Positions 7,922-17,373 of a DNA stretch of 64,000 nt are shown in pieces. The DNA lies in NCBI RefSeq assembly GCF_963666525.1, contig NZ_OY762905.1, forward strand, positions 3,079,501 through 3,143,500, read 5' to 3'. The first letter of the stretch is position 1. Every line of letters starts with the position of its first letter. The position numbers and the translations under genes were made by a program. This stretch comes from an uncultured Cohaesibacter sp. (lineage in GTDB: Bacteria; Pseudomonadota; Alphaproteobacteria; Rhizobiales; Cohaesibacteraceae). The notes below the pieces were generated by a model. The model made no database searches. It had not been told where the DNA came from and saw only the letters and a program-made list of their open reading frames with translations.

Positions 7922-9205
7922 ATGGTCGCTACAGTTCTCTTTTCCAGCCTTGTCCTGTTTCTCATCCTCAACGTTCCTGTCGGTATCGCCATTGGTCTGG
8001 CCTCTGCGGCCGCTGCGCTCGTTGCTGAAGCCCTGTCACCCAACTACATCACCCAGCAGCTGATTGCCGGTACCGACAGCTTTCCGATCATGGCGATCCC
8101 GCTGTTCATTCTCGCTGGCGACCTGATGGGCGCAGGTGGCGTATCCCGCCGCATTCTGGATGTCGCAAACGTCTTCTTTGGCCGTGTGACCGGTGGTCTG
8201 GCCATCGTGACCGTTGCGGTCTGCATGTTCTTTGCCGCTGTTTCCGGTTCTGGCCCGGCAACCGTTGCTGCCGTCGGCTCCATGGTGATCCCGACGATGC
8301 TTGAGAAAGGCTATTCCAAGTCCTTCACTCTGGCCCTCGTTGCAACGGCAGGCTCGATCGGCGTGATCATTCCTCCGTCCATCCCGATGGTGATCTTCGG
8401 GGTCGCGACCGGTACCTCCATTTCCAACCTGTTCATGGCAGGTATCGTACCGGGCTTCCTGATCGGTTTTGCCTTGATGGGATGGAGCTATTTCTATGCC
8501 AAACGGTCGGGCATTGCCGGGATCGAAGGCTCGTTTGATTGCCGCGTCGCTGCCAAGCTGATGTGGGAAGCAAAATGGGCACTGCTCAACCCGATCATCA
8601 TTCTGGGCGGTATCTATGCCGGTATCTTCACGCCGACGGAAGCGGCTGCGGTTGCTGCCGTCTATGCTCTGGTTTGCGGTGTGTTCTTCTATCGCGAGAT
8701 CAGTCTGAAGCTCCTGATGAAGACCGTGGCCCGTTCCTGTTCGACCACCGGTACGACGATGGTCATTCTGGGCTGCGCCACGGCCTTCGCCAAGATCCTG
8801 ACCATCGAGCAGATCCCGGTTCAGGTTGCCGATATGATGACCACCATTTCCGACAATCCGGTCATCATCCTCCTGATCATCAACGTTCTGTTGCTGTTTG
8901 TCGGCTGTGTCATGGACACCACTCCGGCAATTCTGGTGCTGTCTCCGATCCTCTTCCCGGTAGCAACCTCCATGGGTGTCGACCCGATCCACTTCGGCAT
9001 CATCATGGTTGTCAACCTGGCGATCGGCTTCATCACCCCGCCATTGGGCATCAACCTGTTCGTGGCGGCCAGGGTCGGGAACGCGCAATTGGGCACCGTG
9101 GTCCGCGGTATTGTGCCATTTGTTGCCATTATGATCGTTCTCCTCATGATCATATCCTACATCCCCCCTGTATCGATCGGCATCTTCAGCTTGCTTGGTC
9201 GATGA
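7922..9205 (+). CDS. dctM: TRAP transporter large permease, DctM family
   Basis: The 427-residue polytopic protein has about 12 hydrophobic segments typical of DctM/YiaN. It contains the conserved FAAVSGSGPATVAAVG and IIPPSIPMVIFG motifs in the first half and FITPPLGINLFVA near the C-terminus. It forms the transport channel with DctQ. A strong terminator directly follows the gene. Confidence 0.93.
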   Translation: MVATVLFSSLVLFLILNVPVGIAIGLASAAAALVAEALSPNYITQQLIAGTDSFPIMAIPLFILAGDLMGAGGVSRRILDVANVFFGRVTGGLAIVTVAVCMFFAAVSGSGPATVAAVGSMVIPTMLEKGYSKSFTLALVATAGSIGVIIPPSIPMVIFGVATGTSISNLFMAGIVPGFLIGFALMGWSYFYAKRSGIAGIEGSFDCRVAAKLMWEAKWALLNPIIILGGIYAGIFTPTEAAAVAAVYALVCGVFFYREISLKLLMKTVARSCSTTGTTMVILGCATAFAKILTIEQIPVQVADMMTTISDNPVIILLIINVLLLFVGCVMDTTPAILVLSPILFPVATSMGVDPIHFGIIMVVNLAIGFITPPLGINLFVAARVGNAQLGTVVRGIVPFVAIMIVLLMIISYIPPVSIGIFSLLGR

Positions 9206-9211
9206 AACAAG

Positions 9212-9255
9212 GAGCCCACTCCATCCTGCGGAGTGGGCTCTCCCCCCCCTTTTTT
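9212..9255 (+). terminator. Rho-independent terminator after dctM
   Basis: An 11-bp perfect stem, GAGCCCACTCC (9212-9222) with GGAGTGGGCTC (9230-9240) and a 7-nt loop, is followed by a C-run and six T residues. It should end or attenuate the regulator-to-dctM transcript, so dgoA and the dehydratase may depend on read-through or their own promoter. Confidence 0.8.
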
Positions 9256-9288
9256 CTCTTTCTCTCCTGCATTGTGAAAGTGTGAGCC

Positions 9289-9921
9289 ATGGACTTTGAA
9301 AAGTTTGTCGGGCAGTGTCCCCTTGTCGCCATTCTGCGCGGTGTGACCCCTGAAGAAGTACTTGGAATCGGTCAGGTTCTGGTTGATTCCGGGTTCAGCA
9401 TCATTGAAGTGCCACTCAATTCACCCCGTCCGTTTGAAAGCATTTCCATCTTGCAGGAAAGCCTGGGGCGGCGCGCCCTGATCGGTGCCGGCACAGTTCT
9501 CAGCACCGAGGCAGTTGAAGGCGTTGCCGCCGCCGGTGGCAAGCTGATTGTCATGCCGCACAGCGACACCGAGGTGATCGCACATGCCAAGTCCCTGGGC
9601 CTTTCCTGTGTGCCCGGCGTTGTGACGCCGACCGAGGCCTTCGCTGCGCTGAAGGCTGGCGCCGATGCCCTCAAGCTGTTCCCCGCAGAGATTGCTTCCC
9701 CTGCTGTCGTCAAGGCCATGCTGGCTGTTCTGCCGAAATCAACCCGTATCCTCCCCGTCGGCGGAATTTCCCCCGAAACCATGGATGGCTATCTGGCAGC
9801 AGGGGCGGCAGGCTTCGGGCTGGGAAGCGCGCTCTACAAGGCAGGCATGTCTGCGGATGAAGTGGCTGTCAATGCCGCCGCCTTCATCAAGGCGCTGGAA
9901 GCACTCAAGGGCAAGGCATGA
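9289..9921 (+). CDS. dgoA: 2-dehydro-3-deoxy-6-phosphogalactonate aldolase
   Basis: This class I aldolase of the KDPG/KDPGal family cleaves KDPGal to pyruvate and glyceraldehyde 3-phosphate. The 210-residue protein contains the base Glu40 in SIIEVPLNSP, the GAGT phosphate/substrate loop (about 66-69), Schiff-base Lys129 in DALKLFPAE, and PVGGIS near residue 155. PLNSP after the catalytic Glu is typical of DgoA rather than KDPG aldolase Eda. It lies after the terminator at 9212 and before the dehydratase gene, completing the DgoK pathway. Confidence 0.92.
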   Translation: MDFEKFVGQCPLVAILRGVTPEEVLGIGQVLVDSGFSIIEVPLNSPRPFESISILQESLGRRALIGAGTVLSTEAVEGVAAAGGKLIVMPHSDTEVIAHAKSLGLSCVPGVVTPTEAFAALKAGADALKLFPAEIASPAVVKAMLAVLPKSTRILPVGGISPETMDGYLAAGAAGFGLGSALYKAGMSADEVAVNAAAFIKALEALKGKA

Positions 9922-9982
9922 ATCTGCCGCTTAATCAAATTCAGCCCGAAACGGACGGTCAGACCGAAAAGGAGTATTGCTC

Positions 9983-11293
9983 ATGGTCATGATTACTGAT
10001 GTTGTTGTAAAAGATATTCGCTTCCCCACCTCCCGCAATCTGGATGGTTCGGACGCAATGAACGAAGCGCCGGACTATTCTACCACCTATGTCATCCTCA
10101 AGACGGATCAGGGCGAGACGCTGACCGGCCACGGCTTGACCTTCACCAACGGCCGTGGCAACGATCTGGTTGTCGCTGCAGCCCGGACGCTGGCCGAGAC
10201 CTTTGTCATTGGCCAGAATCTCGATGATATCACTGCCGACTTTGGCCGCTTCTGGCACAAGCTGGTGGCTGGGGACTCCCAGCTGCGCTGGCTTGGCCCC
10301 GAAAAAGGCCTTGTCCATCTGGCAACCGCCGCGCTGGTCAATGCCCTGTGGGATCTCTGGGCCAAATCCGTCGGCAAGCCGATCTGGAAGTTGCTGGCCG
10401 ACATGACGCCGGAAGAACTGGTGCGCTGCATCGACTTCACCTACATCGAAGATGCCATCACCCCATACGAGGCGCTGGCGCTGCTCAAGCGCAAGGAAGC
10501 CGGCAAGGCTGCCCGCGAAGCCGAAATGTTCGAGAAGGGCTATCCGGCCTATTCCACCGCCGCTGGCTGGCTCGGCTATTCGGAAGAGAAAATGCGTCGT
10601 CTGGCGCGTGAAGCGGTTGAAGGCGGCTGGACCCACCTCAAGCAGAAGGTGGGGGCTGACATCGAACAGGACGTTCAGCGCGCCCGTATCCTGCGTGAGG
10701 AACTGGGCTGGGATCGTCATCTGATGATGGATGCCAACCAGATCTGGGGGGTCGAGGAAGCTGTTGCCAACATGCGTCGTCTGGCCGAGTTCGATCCGCT
10801 CTGGATCGAGGAACCGACCAACCCGGACGACATTCTGGGCCATCGGGCAATCCGTGAACAGATCGGCACGATCGGTGTGGCAACCGGCGAGCATGCCCAT
10901 AACCGCGTCATGTTCAAGCAGTTCTTCCAGGCCGAAGCCTTCGACTTCTGCCAGCTTGATCCGGCTCGCCTTGGTGGTGTCAACGAAGTGCTGGCCGTGC
11001 TGCTGATGGCTGCAAAATACGACATTCCCGTCTGCCCGCATGGCGGTGGGGTAGGGCTGTGCCAGTATTCGCTCAACATCGTGTTGTTCGATTATATTGC
11101 GGTTGCCGGCAGCCTCGAAAACCGGGTGCTCGAATATGTCGATCACCTGCACGAGAATTTCGAGGAGCCGCTGACAGTCAAGCGTGGTCGCTACTATCCG
11201 GGCACCATGCCCGGTTATGGTGCAACCCTGAAGGCCGAGTCACAGGAACGGTTTGCTTTCCCTGATGGTGTCGAATGGGCAGACTATCAGTAG
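9983..11293 (+). CDS. fucD: L-fuconate dehydratase-type enolase superfamily enzyme
   Basis: This enzyme dehydrates L-fuconate, and in the characterised family also L-galactonate and related acids, to the 2-keto-3-deoxy acid. The 436-residue protein aligns by eye with Xanthomonas FucD from RFPTSRNLDGSDAMN onward. All catalytic positions are present: Lys220/Lys222 (KQK), Mg ligands Asp250 (MDAN), Glu276 (WIEEP) and Glu303 (TGEH), and the Asp326/His353 dyad (PHGGG). The start at 9983 has AAAAGGAG 8 nt upstream; a TTG at 9977 and an ATG at 9989 are alternatives. No D-galactonate dehydratase (DgoD) is seen, so this is the only dehydratase in the cluster. Confidence 0.9.
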   Translation: MVMITDVVVKDIRFPTSRNLDGSDAMNEAPDYSTTYVILKTDQGETLTGHGLTFTNGRGNDLVVAAARTLAETFVIGQNLDDITADFGRFWHKLVAGDSQLRWLGPEKGLVHLATAALVNALWDLWAKSVGKPIWKLLADMTPEELVRCIDFTYIEDAITPYEALALLKRKEAGKAAREAEMFEKGYPAYSTAAGWLGYSEEKMRRLAREAVEGGWTHLKQKVGADIEQDVQRARILREELGWDRHLMMDANQIWGVEEAVANMRRLAEFDPLWIEEPTNPDDILGHRAIREQIGTIGVATGEHAHNRVMFKQFFQAEAFDFCQLDPARLGGVNEVLAVLLMAAKYDIPVCPHGGGVGLCQYSLNIVLFDYIAVAGSLENRVLEYVDHLHENFEEPLTVKRGRYYPGTMPGYGATLKAESQERFAFPDGVEWADYQ

Positions 11294-11372
11294 CTCTGTC
11301 GATGGCCGTGCGCTGACAGTTGGCCGGTTTGCGGCCCTGACACGTGTCATGGATGAAACAGGACGAATCAAG

Positions 11373-11410
11373 GAGAACGCCAGAGCGAAGCCTCTGGCGT
11401 TCTCTTATGT
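11373..11410 (+). terminator. Rho-independent terminator after fucD
   Basis: A 13-bp perfect stem, GAGAACGCCAGAG (11373-11385) with CTCTGGCGTTCTC (11392-11404), is followed by TTATGTTT. It closes the sugar-acid operon. The rest of the 11294-11611 gap holds no convincing ORF or other element beyond the ribosome-binding site of the next gene (GGAG at 11602). Confidence 0.85.
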
Positions 11411-11611
11411 TTATGGGGCTGATGATGATGGTCACGAGGTGGCTTTCAGGCAGGGCTTCCCGCCCGGGCACGCCTTGACAGACCCGGTATACCTGCTAAA
11501 CCTGTCGACCCAGATACACCTTAAATGCTTTTCTTTTTCATGGCGCTCCGCTTGCCAAAAGGCGGCTCGATCTGACCGCGCCATCGCGTAACACTGAATT
11601 CGGAGATCTCG

Positions 11612-13402
11612 ATGCCTATCCCATCCTGGAGTGAACTTGCACCGCAACTGGTTGACGTGGCCATGGGACGGCGAAGCGCTAACAGCGTGGTCCGCAACGG
11701 CCAATGGGTCAATGTGCATACGGGCGAAATCATCGCGGGCATTGACGTGGCCATTTCGGGCGGCCGCATCGCCTATGTCGGTGCCGACGCCAGCCACACC
11801 ATCGGTGAGGAGACCTCTGTCATCGAAGCCAACGGCCGCTATATGGTTCCCGGCCTTTGCGATGCGCACATGCATGTTGAGAGCGGCATGATCACCGTCA
11901 GCGAATTCGCACGCGCGGTCATTCCTCACGGCACCACCTCGATGTTCATCGACCCGCATGAAATTGCCAACGTTCTGGGGCTCAGGGGGGTGCGCGTCAT
12001 GCATGACGATGCCGCCAGCCTGCCCATCAATGTGCAGGTTCAGGTCCCGTCCTGTGTGCCGTCCGCTCCGGGGCTGGAAAACGCCGGGGCCGAAATTACG
12101 GTCGAGGATGTCAGGGAAGCGCTCACCTGGCCGCAGATCTGCGGTTTGGGCGAGATGATGAACTTCCCCGGCGTTGCCATGGGGGACGCCAAGATGCTTG
12201 GCGAGATCGCCGCGACACAAGATGCAGGCAAGACCGTCGGCGGCCATTTTCCGGCGCTCGATCTGGGTCATATGTTCCATGGCTATGTGGCTGGTGGTCC
12301 GGCGGATGATCATGAAGGGACGCGAAAGGAAGATGCCATCGCCCGCGCTCGTCAGGGCATGCGCCCGATGCTGCGCCTTGGCTCGGCCTGGCACGACGTG
12401 GCCGAACAGGTCAAGGCCATCACCGAGGACGGGATCGATCCGCGCAGTTTCATCCTTTGCACCGATGATTGCCACTCCGGCACGCTGGTCAATGATGGCC
12501 ACATGAACCGGGTGGTTCGCCACGCCATTGCACAAGGGCTGAAACCCATCACCGCCATCCAGATGGCAACCCTCAATACCGCCCAGCACTTCGGCATGGA
12601 CCGCGACATCGGCTCCATCACGCCGGGCCGCCGGGCCGATATCATCCTGACCTCGGATCTGCCAAGCCTGCCGATCGAGACGGTCATTGCGCAAGGTGTG
12701 GTGGTTGCCGAAAATGGCGAACTGCTGATCGACATCCCGCCGGTCAACTATCCCGACTTCTGCATCAACACCGTCAAGCTCGGCAAGACGCTCACCGCTG
12801 CCGATTTTGATATCCCGGCACCAGCTGGTGCCAACGAGGTCCGCGCCCGGGTGATCGGCGTCATCGAGAATCAGGCCCCGACCAAGGCACTGGAAGCATC
12901 ACTGCCGGTGGAAGATGGTCTGGTGCAGATGGATGGCAAGGCCGATGTCTGTCAGATTGCGCTCGTCGAACGCCATCGGGCGACCGGCGGTGTGGTGAAT
13001 GGCTTCGTTTCCGGCTTCGGTTACAACAAGCCTTGTGCAGTGGCGTCCACCGTGGCCCACGACAGCCATCACATGATCGTGGTCGGCACCAACAAGGAAG
13101 ACATGGCGGCAGCCGCCAACCATCTCGGGGTCGTTGGTGGCGGTGTCACGGTCTTCTCCGAAGGCAAGGAACTGGCAACCGTCGAACTGGCCATTGCCGG
13201 TCTGATGTCCGTTGAACGGGCCGAGATCGTCGCCGCCAAGGCGATGAAGATGGTCGAGGCGATGGTGGCCTGCGGCTGCACCCTCAACAATGCCTATATG
13301 CAGCATTCGCTGCTCGGGCTGGTGGTCATCCCGGAAATCCGCATTTCCGACATGGGCATCATCGATGTGACCAAGTTCGAAAAGGTCGATCTCTTCCTAT
13401 AG
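11612..13402 (+). CDS. ade: Adenine deaminase
   Basis: This metal-dependent amidohydrolase converts adenine to hypoxanthine plus ammonia in purine salvage. The 596-residue length is normal for AdeC. It shows the metal-binding CDAHMHVESGMI (about 87-98), GHFPALD near residue 211, CTDDCHSG near residue 287, and an intact C-terminal adenine-deaminase domain with FNANVM-type region replaced by the VVGTNKEDMAAAANHL segment. A monocistronic unit is likely: a terminator precedes it, and the converging SLC13 gene with a tandem repeat follows. Confidence 0.93.
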   Translation: MPIPSWSELAPQLVDVAMGRRSANSVVRNGQWVNVHTGEIIAGIDVAISGGRIAYVGADASHTIGEETSVIEANGRYMVPGLCDAHMHVESGMITVSEFARAVIPHGTTSMFIDPHEIANVLGLRGVRVMHDDAASLPINVQVQVPSCVPSAPGLENAGAEITVEDVREALTWPQICGLGEMMNFPGVAMGDAKMLGEIAATQDAGKTVGGHFPALDLGHMFHGYVAGGPADDHEGTRKEDAIARARQGMRPMLRLGSAWHDVAEQVKAITEDGIDPRSFILCTDDCHSGTLVNDGHMNRVVRHAIAQGLKPITAIQMATLNTAQHFGMDRDIGSITPGRRADIILTSDLPSLPIETVIAQGVVVAENGELLIDIPPVNYPDFCINTVKLGKTLTAADFDIPAPAGANEVRARVIGVIENQAPTKALEASLPVEDGLVQMDGKADVCQIALVERHRATGGVVNGFVSGFGYNKPCAVASTVAHDSHHMIVVGTNKEDMAAAANHLGVVGGGVTVFSEGKELATVELAIAGLMSVERAEIVAAKAMKMVEAMVACGCTLNNAYMQHSLLGLVVIPEIRISDMGIIDVTKFEKVDLFL

Positions 13403-13434
13403 GAGCCTCCGGCATCGGGGGCAGGGCTCTCGGG

Positions 13435-13516
13435 CCTGACCTCTGGCCCCTGACCTCTGGCCCCTGACCTCTAGCCCCTGACCTCTAGCCCCTGACCTCT
13501 GGCCCCAGACCTAGCC
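13435..13516. repeat. 14-bp tandem repeat between converging genes
   Basis: Five head-to-tail copies of CCTGACCTCTGGCC (copies 3 and 4 carry CTAGCC) span 13435-13504. A degenerate 12-bp sixth copy ends at 13516. The array sits 33 bp after the ade stop and reaches the TAG stop of the SLC13 gene at 13511. No T-tract or long hairpin is apparent. Confidence 0.9.
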
Positions 13517-15274
13517 CCAGACTGCGAGGCTGACGATGCCGCCCACGAGGATGGTGGTGAGGGTGACCGGCCAGCCGACCAGAAAGAACTCCCTGAAGCG
13601 ATAGGGGCCGAGCGCATAGGCCAGCGTGTTGTTGTGATGACCGAACGGCGTGAGGAAATCACAGGATGCGCCAATGGCCACGGCCATCAGCAACAGCGAC
13701 GGCGGCACGTCTGCCGTCCGTGACAGCTCGATGGCAAGCGGCGCCAACAGCACGGCGGTGGTCGCATTGTTGACGAAGGGCGTGATGAGCACCGCAAGCC
13801 CCAGCATGAAGAAGGCCAGCAGTGCGGCAGACGAGCCCGGCAGCAATCCGAGCAGCCCATGGGCCAAAGCCGTCGCCGCGCCTGTGCTCTCGACTGCGCC
13901 ACCAAGGGGCAGCATCGCGACCAGTAACAGGATGATGGGCCAGTTCAACCGCGACAGCGCTTCTCTCAGATCCAGTGCGCCGGTCAGCAGGTAGCAGACC
14001 AGTACCAGCCCATAGGCGATCTCGGGCGGGATGCCGCCAAAGGCCGCCGCCAGCAGGCCGCCGATGAAGAAGACAAGGGCAGGGATGCTGCGCTGGAAGG
14101 TGGCAAAGCTGGTTCCGTTGGTGGCGACCTCGACAAGCCCGGTGTTGGTGATTGCGTCGTGAACGGCTCGCCCCTCGCCCTCAAGATGCAGGATATCGCC
14201 GACCGACAGGCGGAACTCGTCCAGCCCACCCTCCAGCCGCAACGACTGGGTGGAAACCCCGATCACCCGCACAGACTGCTCGGGAAATTCAGAAATGTTG
14301 CCAATGACCGATCCCTGCAAGACGCTGTAGGGCAAGACCACCGCCTGCGCCTTGATGACGTCCGCCACTGCGGCACCTGCTTGTCCCACTAGGCGGGAGC
14401 GGGCTGGTATCAGTTGCCCCTCGGCAAAAGCCTCGCCGAGCAATGTGCCATCGGCGACGAGCAGAATGCGGTCATCGGCTAAGAGCGGGGTATCCGAACG
14501 CAGCGGAAACAGCCGTCGCCCCTGCCGCTCGACACTCGAAATGGCGCCGCCGGTCATGGCCTCGATGGTTTCCGGCGTGGCTCCGCCCTTGCTGGCAAGG
14601 GGAACGAAGACTTCGGTTGCCACCATCTGGCCGATGCAACTGTCCTCCTCTCCGTCAATGTCGCTGTAGCCGCCGAGCTTGCGGGGTGCCCACCAGCCAA
14701 CCACCAGAAGCCCGGCGGCGGCAATGGCCAGCCCCGTAGGCAGGAAGTCGAGAAAGGCAAAGCCGGTGCCGGTGGCACTCTCCAGTGCCTGACTGACCAC
14801 CAGATTGGGCGGCGTACCCACCACGGTGCCCATGCCGCCGATGAGGGTCGCAAAGGCAAGCGGCATCACCAGCAGACGCTGGTCCAGATGCATTCGGCGG
14901 CTGAGCGAGAAGACGACCGGCAGCATCAGCGAGAAGGCACCGATGTTGTTCATGACCATCGACAGGGCAGCGCCTGTTGCGCAGACAGCTAGAATGATGC
15001 TGCCTCTGGTGCGGAAATGACGGCTCAGAAAGCTACCCACCCCGTCAAACAGGCGGCTTGTCTGAAGCACCTGGACGATGAGCAGGATTTCAAGCACCGT
15101 GATGACCGCTGGATTGGCGAGCCCGGAAAAGGCCCGGTCAAACGGCACCAGCCCGAGCAGAACACCCGCAGCAAGGCCCGCACAGGCGACGAGTTCGATG
15201 CGAAACCGATCCATCGCAAACAGCACGAGCAGACAAATGAGCAGTCCGAGAATGAGAAGCTGATCGACAGACAC
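13511..15274 (-). CDS. SLC13/DASS family anion permease with TrkA-C domains
   Basis: The 587-residue inner-membrane symporter has two hydrophobic halves (about 1-195 and 390-587) separated by a cytosolic region with two TrkA-C-like (RCK_C) modules (about 205-385). Typical family motifs are MVMNNIGAFSLMLP and GTPPNLVVSQAL in the first half, and TPFVNNATTAVLLAPLA and FLTPFGHHNN in the second. Members of this domain layout often carry sulfate or dicarboxylates. Position immediately downstream of the sulfate ABC genes on the same strand suggests a low-affinity sulfate permease. That assignment is inference from neighbourhood. Confidence 0.85.
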   Translation of the reverse strand: MSVDQLLILGLLICLLVLFAMDRFRIELVACAGLAAGVLLGLVPFDRAFSGLANPAVITVLEILLIVQVLQTSRLFDGVGSFLSRHFRTRGSIILAVCATGAALSMVMNNIGAFSLMLPVVFSLSRRMHLDQRLLVMPLAFATLIGGMGTVVGTPPNLVVSQALESATGTGFAFLDFLPTGLAIAAAGLLVVGWWAPRKLGGYSDIDGEEDSCIGQMVATEVFVPLASKGGATPETIEAMTGGAISSVERQGRRLFPLRSDTPLLADDRILLVADGTLLGEAFAEGQLIPARSRLVGQAGAAVADVIKAQAVVLPYSVLQGSVIGNISEFPEQSVRVIGVSTQSLRLEGGLDEFRLSVGDILHLEGEGRAVHDAITNTGLVEVATNGTSFATFQRSIPALVFFIGGLLAAAFGGIPPEIAYGLVLVCYLLTGALDLREALSRLNWPIILLLVAMLPLGGAVESTGAATALAHGLLGLLPGSSAALLAFFMLGLAVLITPFVNNATTAVLLAPLAIELSRTADVPPSLLLMAVAIGASCDFLTPFGHHNNTLAYALGPYRFREFFLVGWPVTLTTILVGGIVSLAVWG

Positions 15275-15363
15275 CTTCGTTGCATCTTTCCTATCGACAT
15301 GCCCGTGAGAGAAAAGCGTTCGGGCATGTCGAGCTTAATGGATTGGCAGCGAAAGTTCGAGCC

Positions 15364-16497
15364 TTATGAAACCGAAGGTTCATAGTGTCGCAGAGCGCCC
15401 CCCGCCGCCGACCGCGGGAAGACGAGCCTGGCCCCGACTGTTTCCGGGCGGGCCTGCTCCTTGTCTCCCGTCGGGAACAGGGTCCAGACCTTCGGCCGGA
15501 AGAAGACAACCTGTTTCTGGGCAACGGGGTGCTCAAGCGGCACGTCGATCTCCACATGGCGGTTGGACTGTCCGACCAACAGCTCCAGACGGCGGGTTCC
15601 GGCCAACCGTCGGCTGCCGATCACCCGGGCCTCCAGGCACCGGCTGCCCTCCGGGGCGATCTCGACCTGATGCGGACGGAAGAACAACAGCCCAGCCCCT
15701 GCTCTGTCACTGGCAAGGCCGGTCGGGCAATCGTCAAACCAGATCTGACCCTTCTCCACCCGCACTGGCAGTTCGGACGATTCCCCGATAAAGCGGTGCA
15801 CAAATGGCACGGCGGGGCGATCATAGACCTCGTCCGGGGTACCGATCTGCACGATCTGGCCCTCATTCATCACGACCACCCGATTGGCGAGTTCCAGCGC
15901 CTCCTCCTGATCATGGGTGACAAACAGGGTGGTGTAACGGGTCCGCTCGTGGATTTCGAGCAGCCAGTGGCGCAGGTCCTTGCGCACTTGTGCGTCCAGC
16001 GCCCCGAAAGGCTCGTCAAGCAATAGCACCTTGGGCTCAATGGCCATGGCGCGGGCAAGGGCAACGCGTTGGCGCTGACCGCCGGACAATTGCTGCGGGT
16101 AGCGACTTTCAAGTCCGGAAAGCTGGACAAGGGAGATCAGCTCCAGTGCCCGCCTCTCGATCTCCTGTTTCGAAGGGCGGCTGTGGCGTGGCCGGATGGT
16201 CAGGCCAAAGGCCACATTCTCAAGCACGGTCATGTGCCGGAACAGGGCATAATGCTGGAAGACGAACCCGACCTGCCGCTCCTGAACACTTCTGCGCGAG
16301 GCCTCCTCGTCGCCAAAGAACACCGCTCCGGCCGAAGGTGTTTCCAGCCCGGCGATCAACCGCAGCAGCGTTGTCTTGCCCGAACCGGACGGGCCGAGCA
16401 GGGCAACCAGTTCCCCGGTCTCGATGGAAAGGGACACGTCTCTCAGAGCAGCCGTGGCGCCAAACGCCTTGCTCACATTTTGAATTCCAAGATCCAT
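15364..16497 (-). CDS. cysA: Sulfate/thiosulfate ABC transporter ATPase
   Basis: The 377-residue ATPase energises sulfate import. Walker [10 protein letters not shown] is at 35-43, signature LSGGQ at 137-141, Walker B VLLLDEP at 157-163 and the switch His195 in VTHDQ. A C-terminal TOBE-like regulatory region (about 240-345) contains FFRPHQVEI. It follows cysW by 39 nt and is the last gene of the sbp-cysT-cysW-cysA operon, with the SLC13 permease 89 nt further on. Confidence 0.93.
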   Translation of the reverse strand: MDLGIQNVSKAFGATAALRDVSLSIETGELVALLGPSGSGKTTLLRLIAGLETPSAGAVFFGDEEASRRSVQERQVGFVFQHYALFRHMTVLENVAFGLTIRPRHSRPSKQEIERRALELISLVQLSGLESRYPQQLSGGQRQRVALARAMAIEPKVLLLDEPFGALDAQVRKDLRHWLLEIHERTRYTTLFVTHDQEEALELANRVVVMNEGQIVQIGTPDEVYDRPAVPFVHRFIGESSELPVRVEKGQIWFDDCPTGLASDRAGAGLLFFRPHQVEIAPEGSRCLEARVIGSRRLAGTRRLELLVGQSNRHVEIDVPLEHPVAQKQVVFFRPKVWTLFPTGDKEQARPETVGARLVFPRSAAGGALRHYEPSVS

Positions 16498-16536
16498 GAC
16501 AGACCTCCTCTCGCAATGCCTTGAGGCAGTTGGTGA

Positions 16537-17373
16537 TCAATCGGCAAACCGAAGCTCGATTGCTGTTTTCAGAACAAGGGTGACAAGAGCGAGCCCCACC
16601 AGCAGCGAGGCCACGGCAAAGGCGGCGGCAAAGTTGTATTCGTTGTAGAGAATTTCTATATGCAGCGGCATGGTGTCGGTGAGGCCGCGAATATGGCCTG
16701 AGACAACGGAAACCGCCCCGAATTCACCCATGGCGCGGGCGTTGCAGAGCAGGACGCCATAGAGCAGGCCCCAGCGGATGTTGGGCAGCGTGACATGACG
16801 GAAGGTCTGCCAGCCGCTCGCCCCGAGACTGAACGCGGCCTCTTCATCACTTGTGCCCTGATCCTGCATTACCGGAATGAGCTCGCGCGCAACGAAGGGG
16901 AAGGTCACGAAGATGGTGGCCAGCACGATCCCCGGCACCGCAAACAGGATCTCGATGCCATGGCTCTTCAGCCATGGTCCCAGCAAAGACCCGGACCCGA
17001 ACAGTAGCACATAGACCAGCCCGGAAATGACCGGCGAGACCGAGAAGGGCAGGTCGATGAGCGTGATGAGAAAGGCCTTGCCGCGAAACTCGAACTTGGC
17101 AATCGCCCACGCAGCGGCAATGCCGAACACCATGTTGAGCGGCACCGAAATGGCCGCGACAAGCAGCGTCAGGCGGATGGCCGCCAGAGCATCCGGCTCG
17201 ATGATTGCTTCCCACCAGGCCCCGACCCCATTGCGGAAGGCTTCGGAGAAGACCGCAAACAGCGGCAGGAACAGGAAGAAGGCGAGAAACAGCAGCGCTA
17301 CCGCTATGAGCCAGCGCTGGACGTTTGGCGTCTCGGTGAGGGCTGAGCGTAGCATGATGGCATGATCGGTCAT
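16537..17373 (-). CDS. cysW: Sulfate ABC transporter permease CysW
   Basis: The 278-residue permease has six transmembrane segments and the EAA loop region [23 protein letters not shown] (about 172-194). CysW is recognised by [20 protein letters not shown] near residue 220. Its start overlaps the cysT stop by 4 nt (ATGA). It forms the membrane channel with CysT. Confidence 0.93.
   Translation of the reverse strand: MTDHAIMLRSALTETPNVQRWLIAVALLFLAFFLFLPLFAVFSEAFRNGVGAWWEAIIEPDALAAIRLTLLVAAISVPLNMVFGIAAAWAIAKFEFRGKAFLITLIDLPFSVSPVISGLVYVLLFGSGSLLGPWLKSHGIEILFAVPGIVLATIFVTFPFVARELIPVMQDQGTSDEEAAFSLGASGWQTFRHVTLPNIRWGLLYGVLLCNARAMGEFGAVSVVSGHIRGLTDTMPLHIEILYNEYNFAAAFAVASLLVGLALVTLVLKTAIELRFAD

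Noticed and set aside
13435-13516. CRISPR-like array
   Set aside because: Units are 14 bp and directly adjacent with no spacers, so it is a simple tandem repeat.
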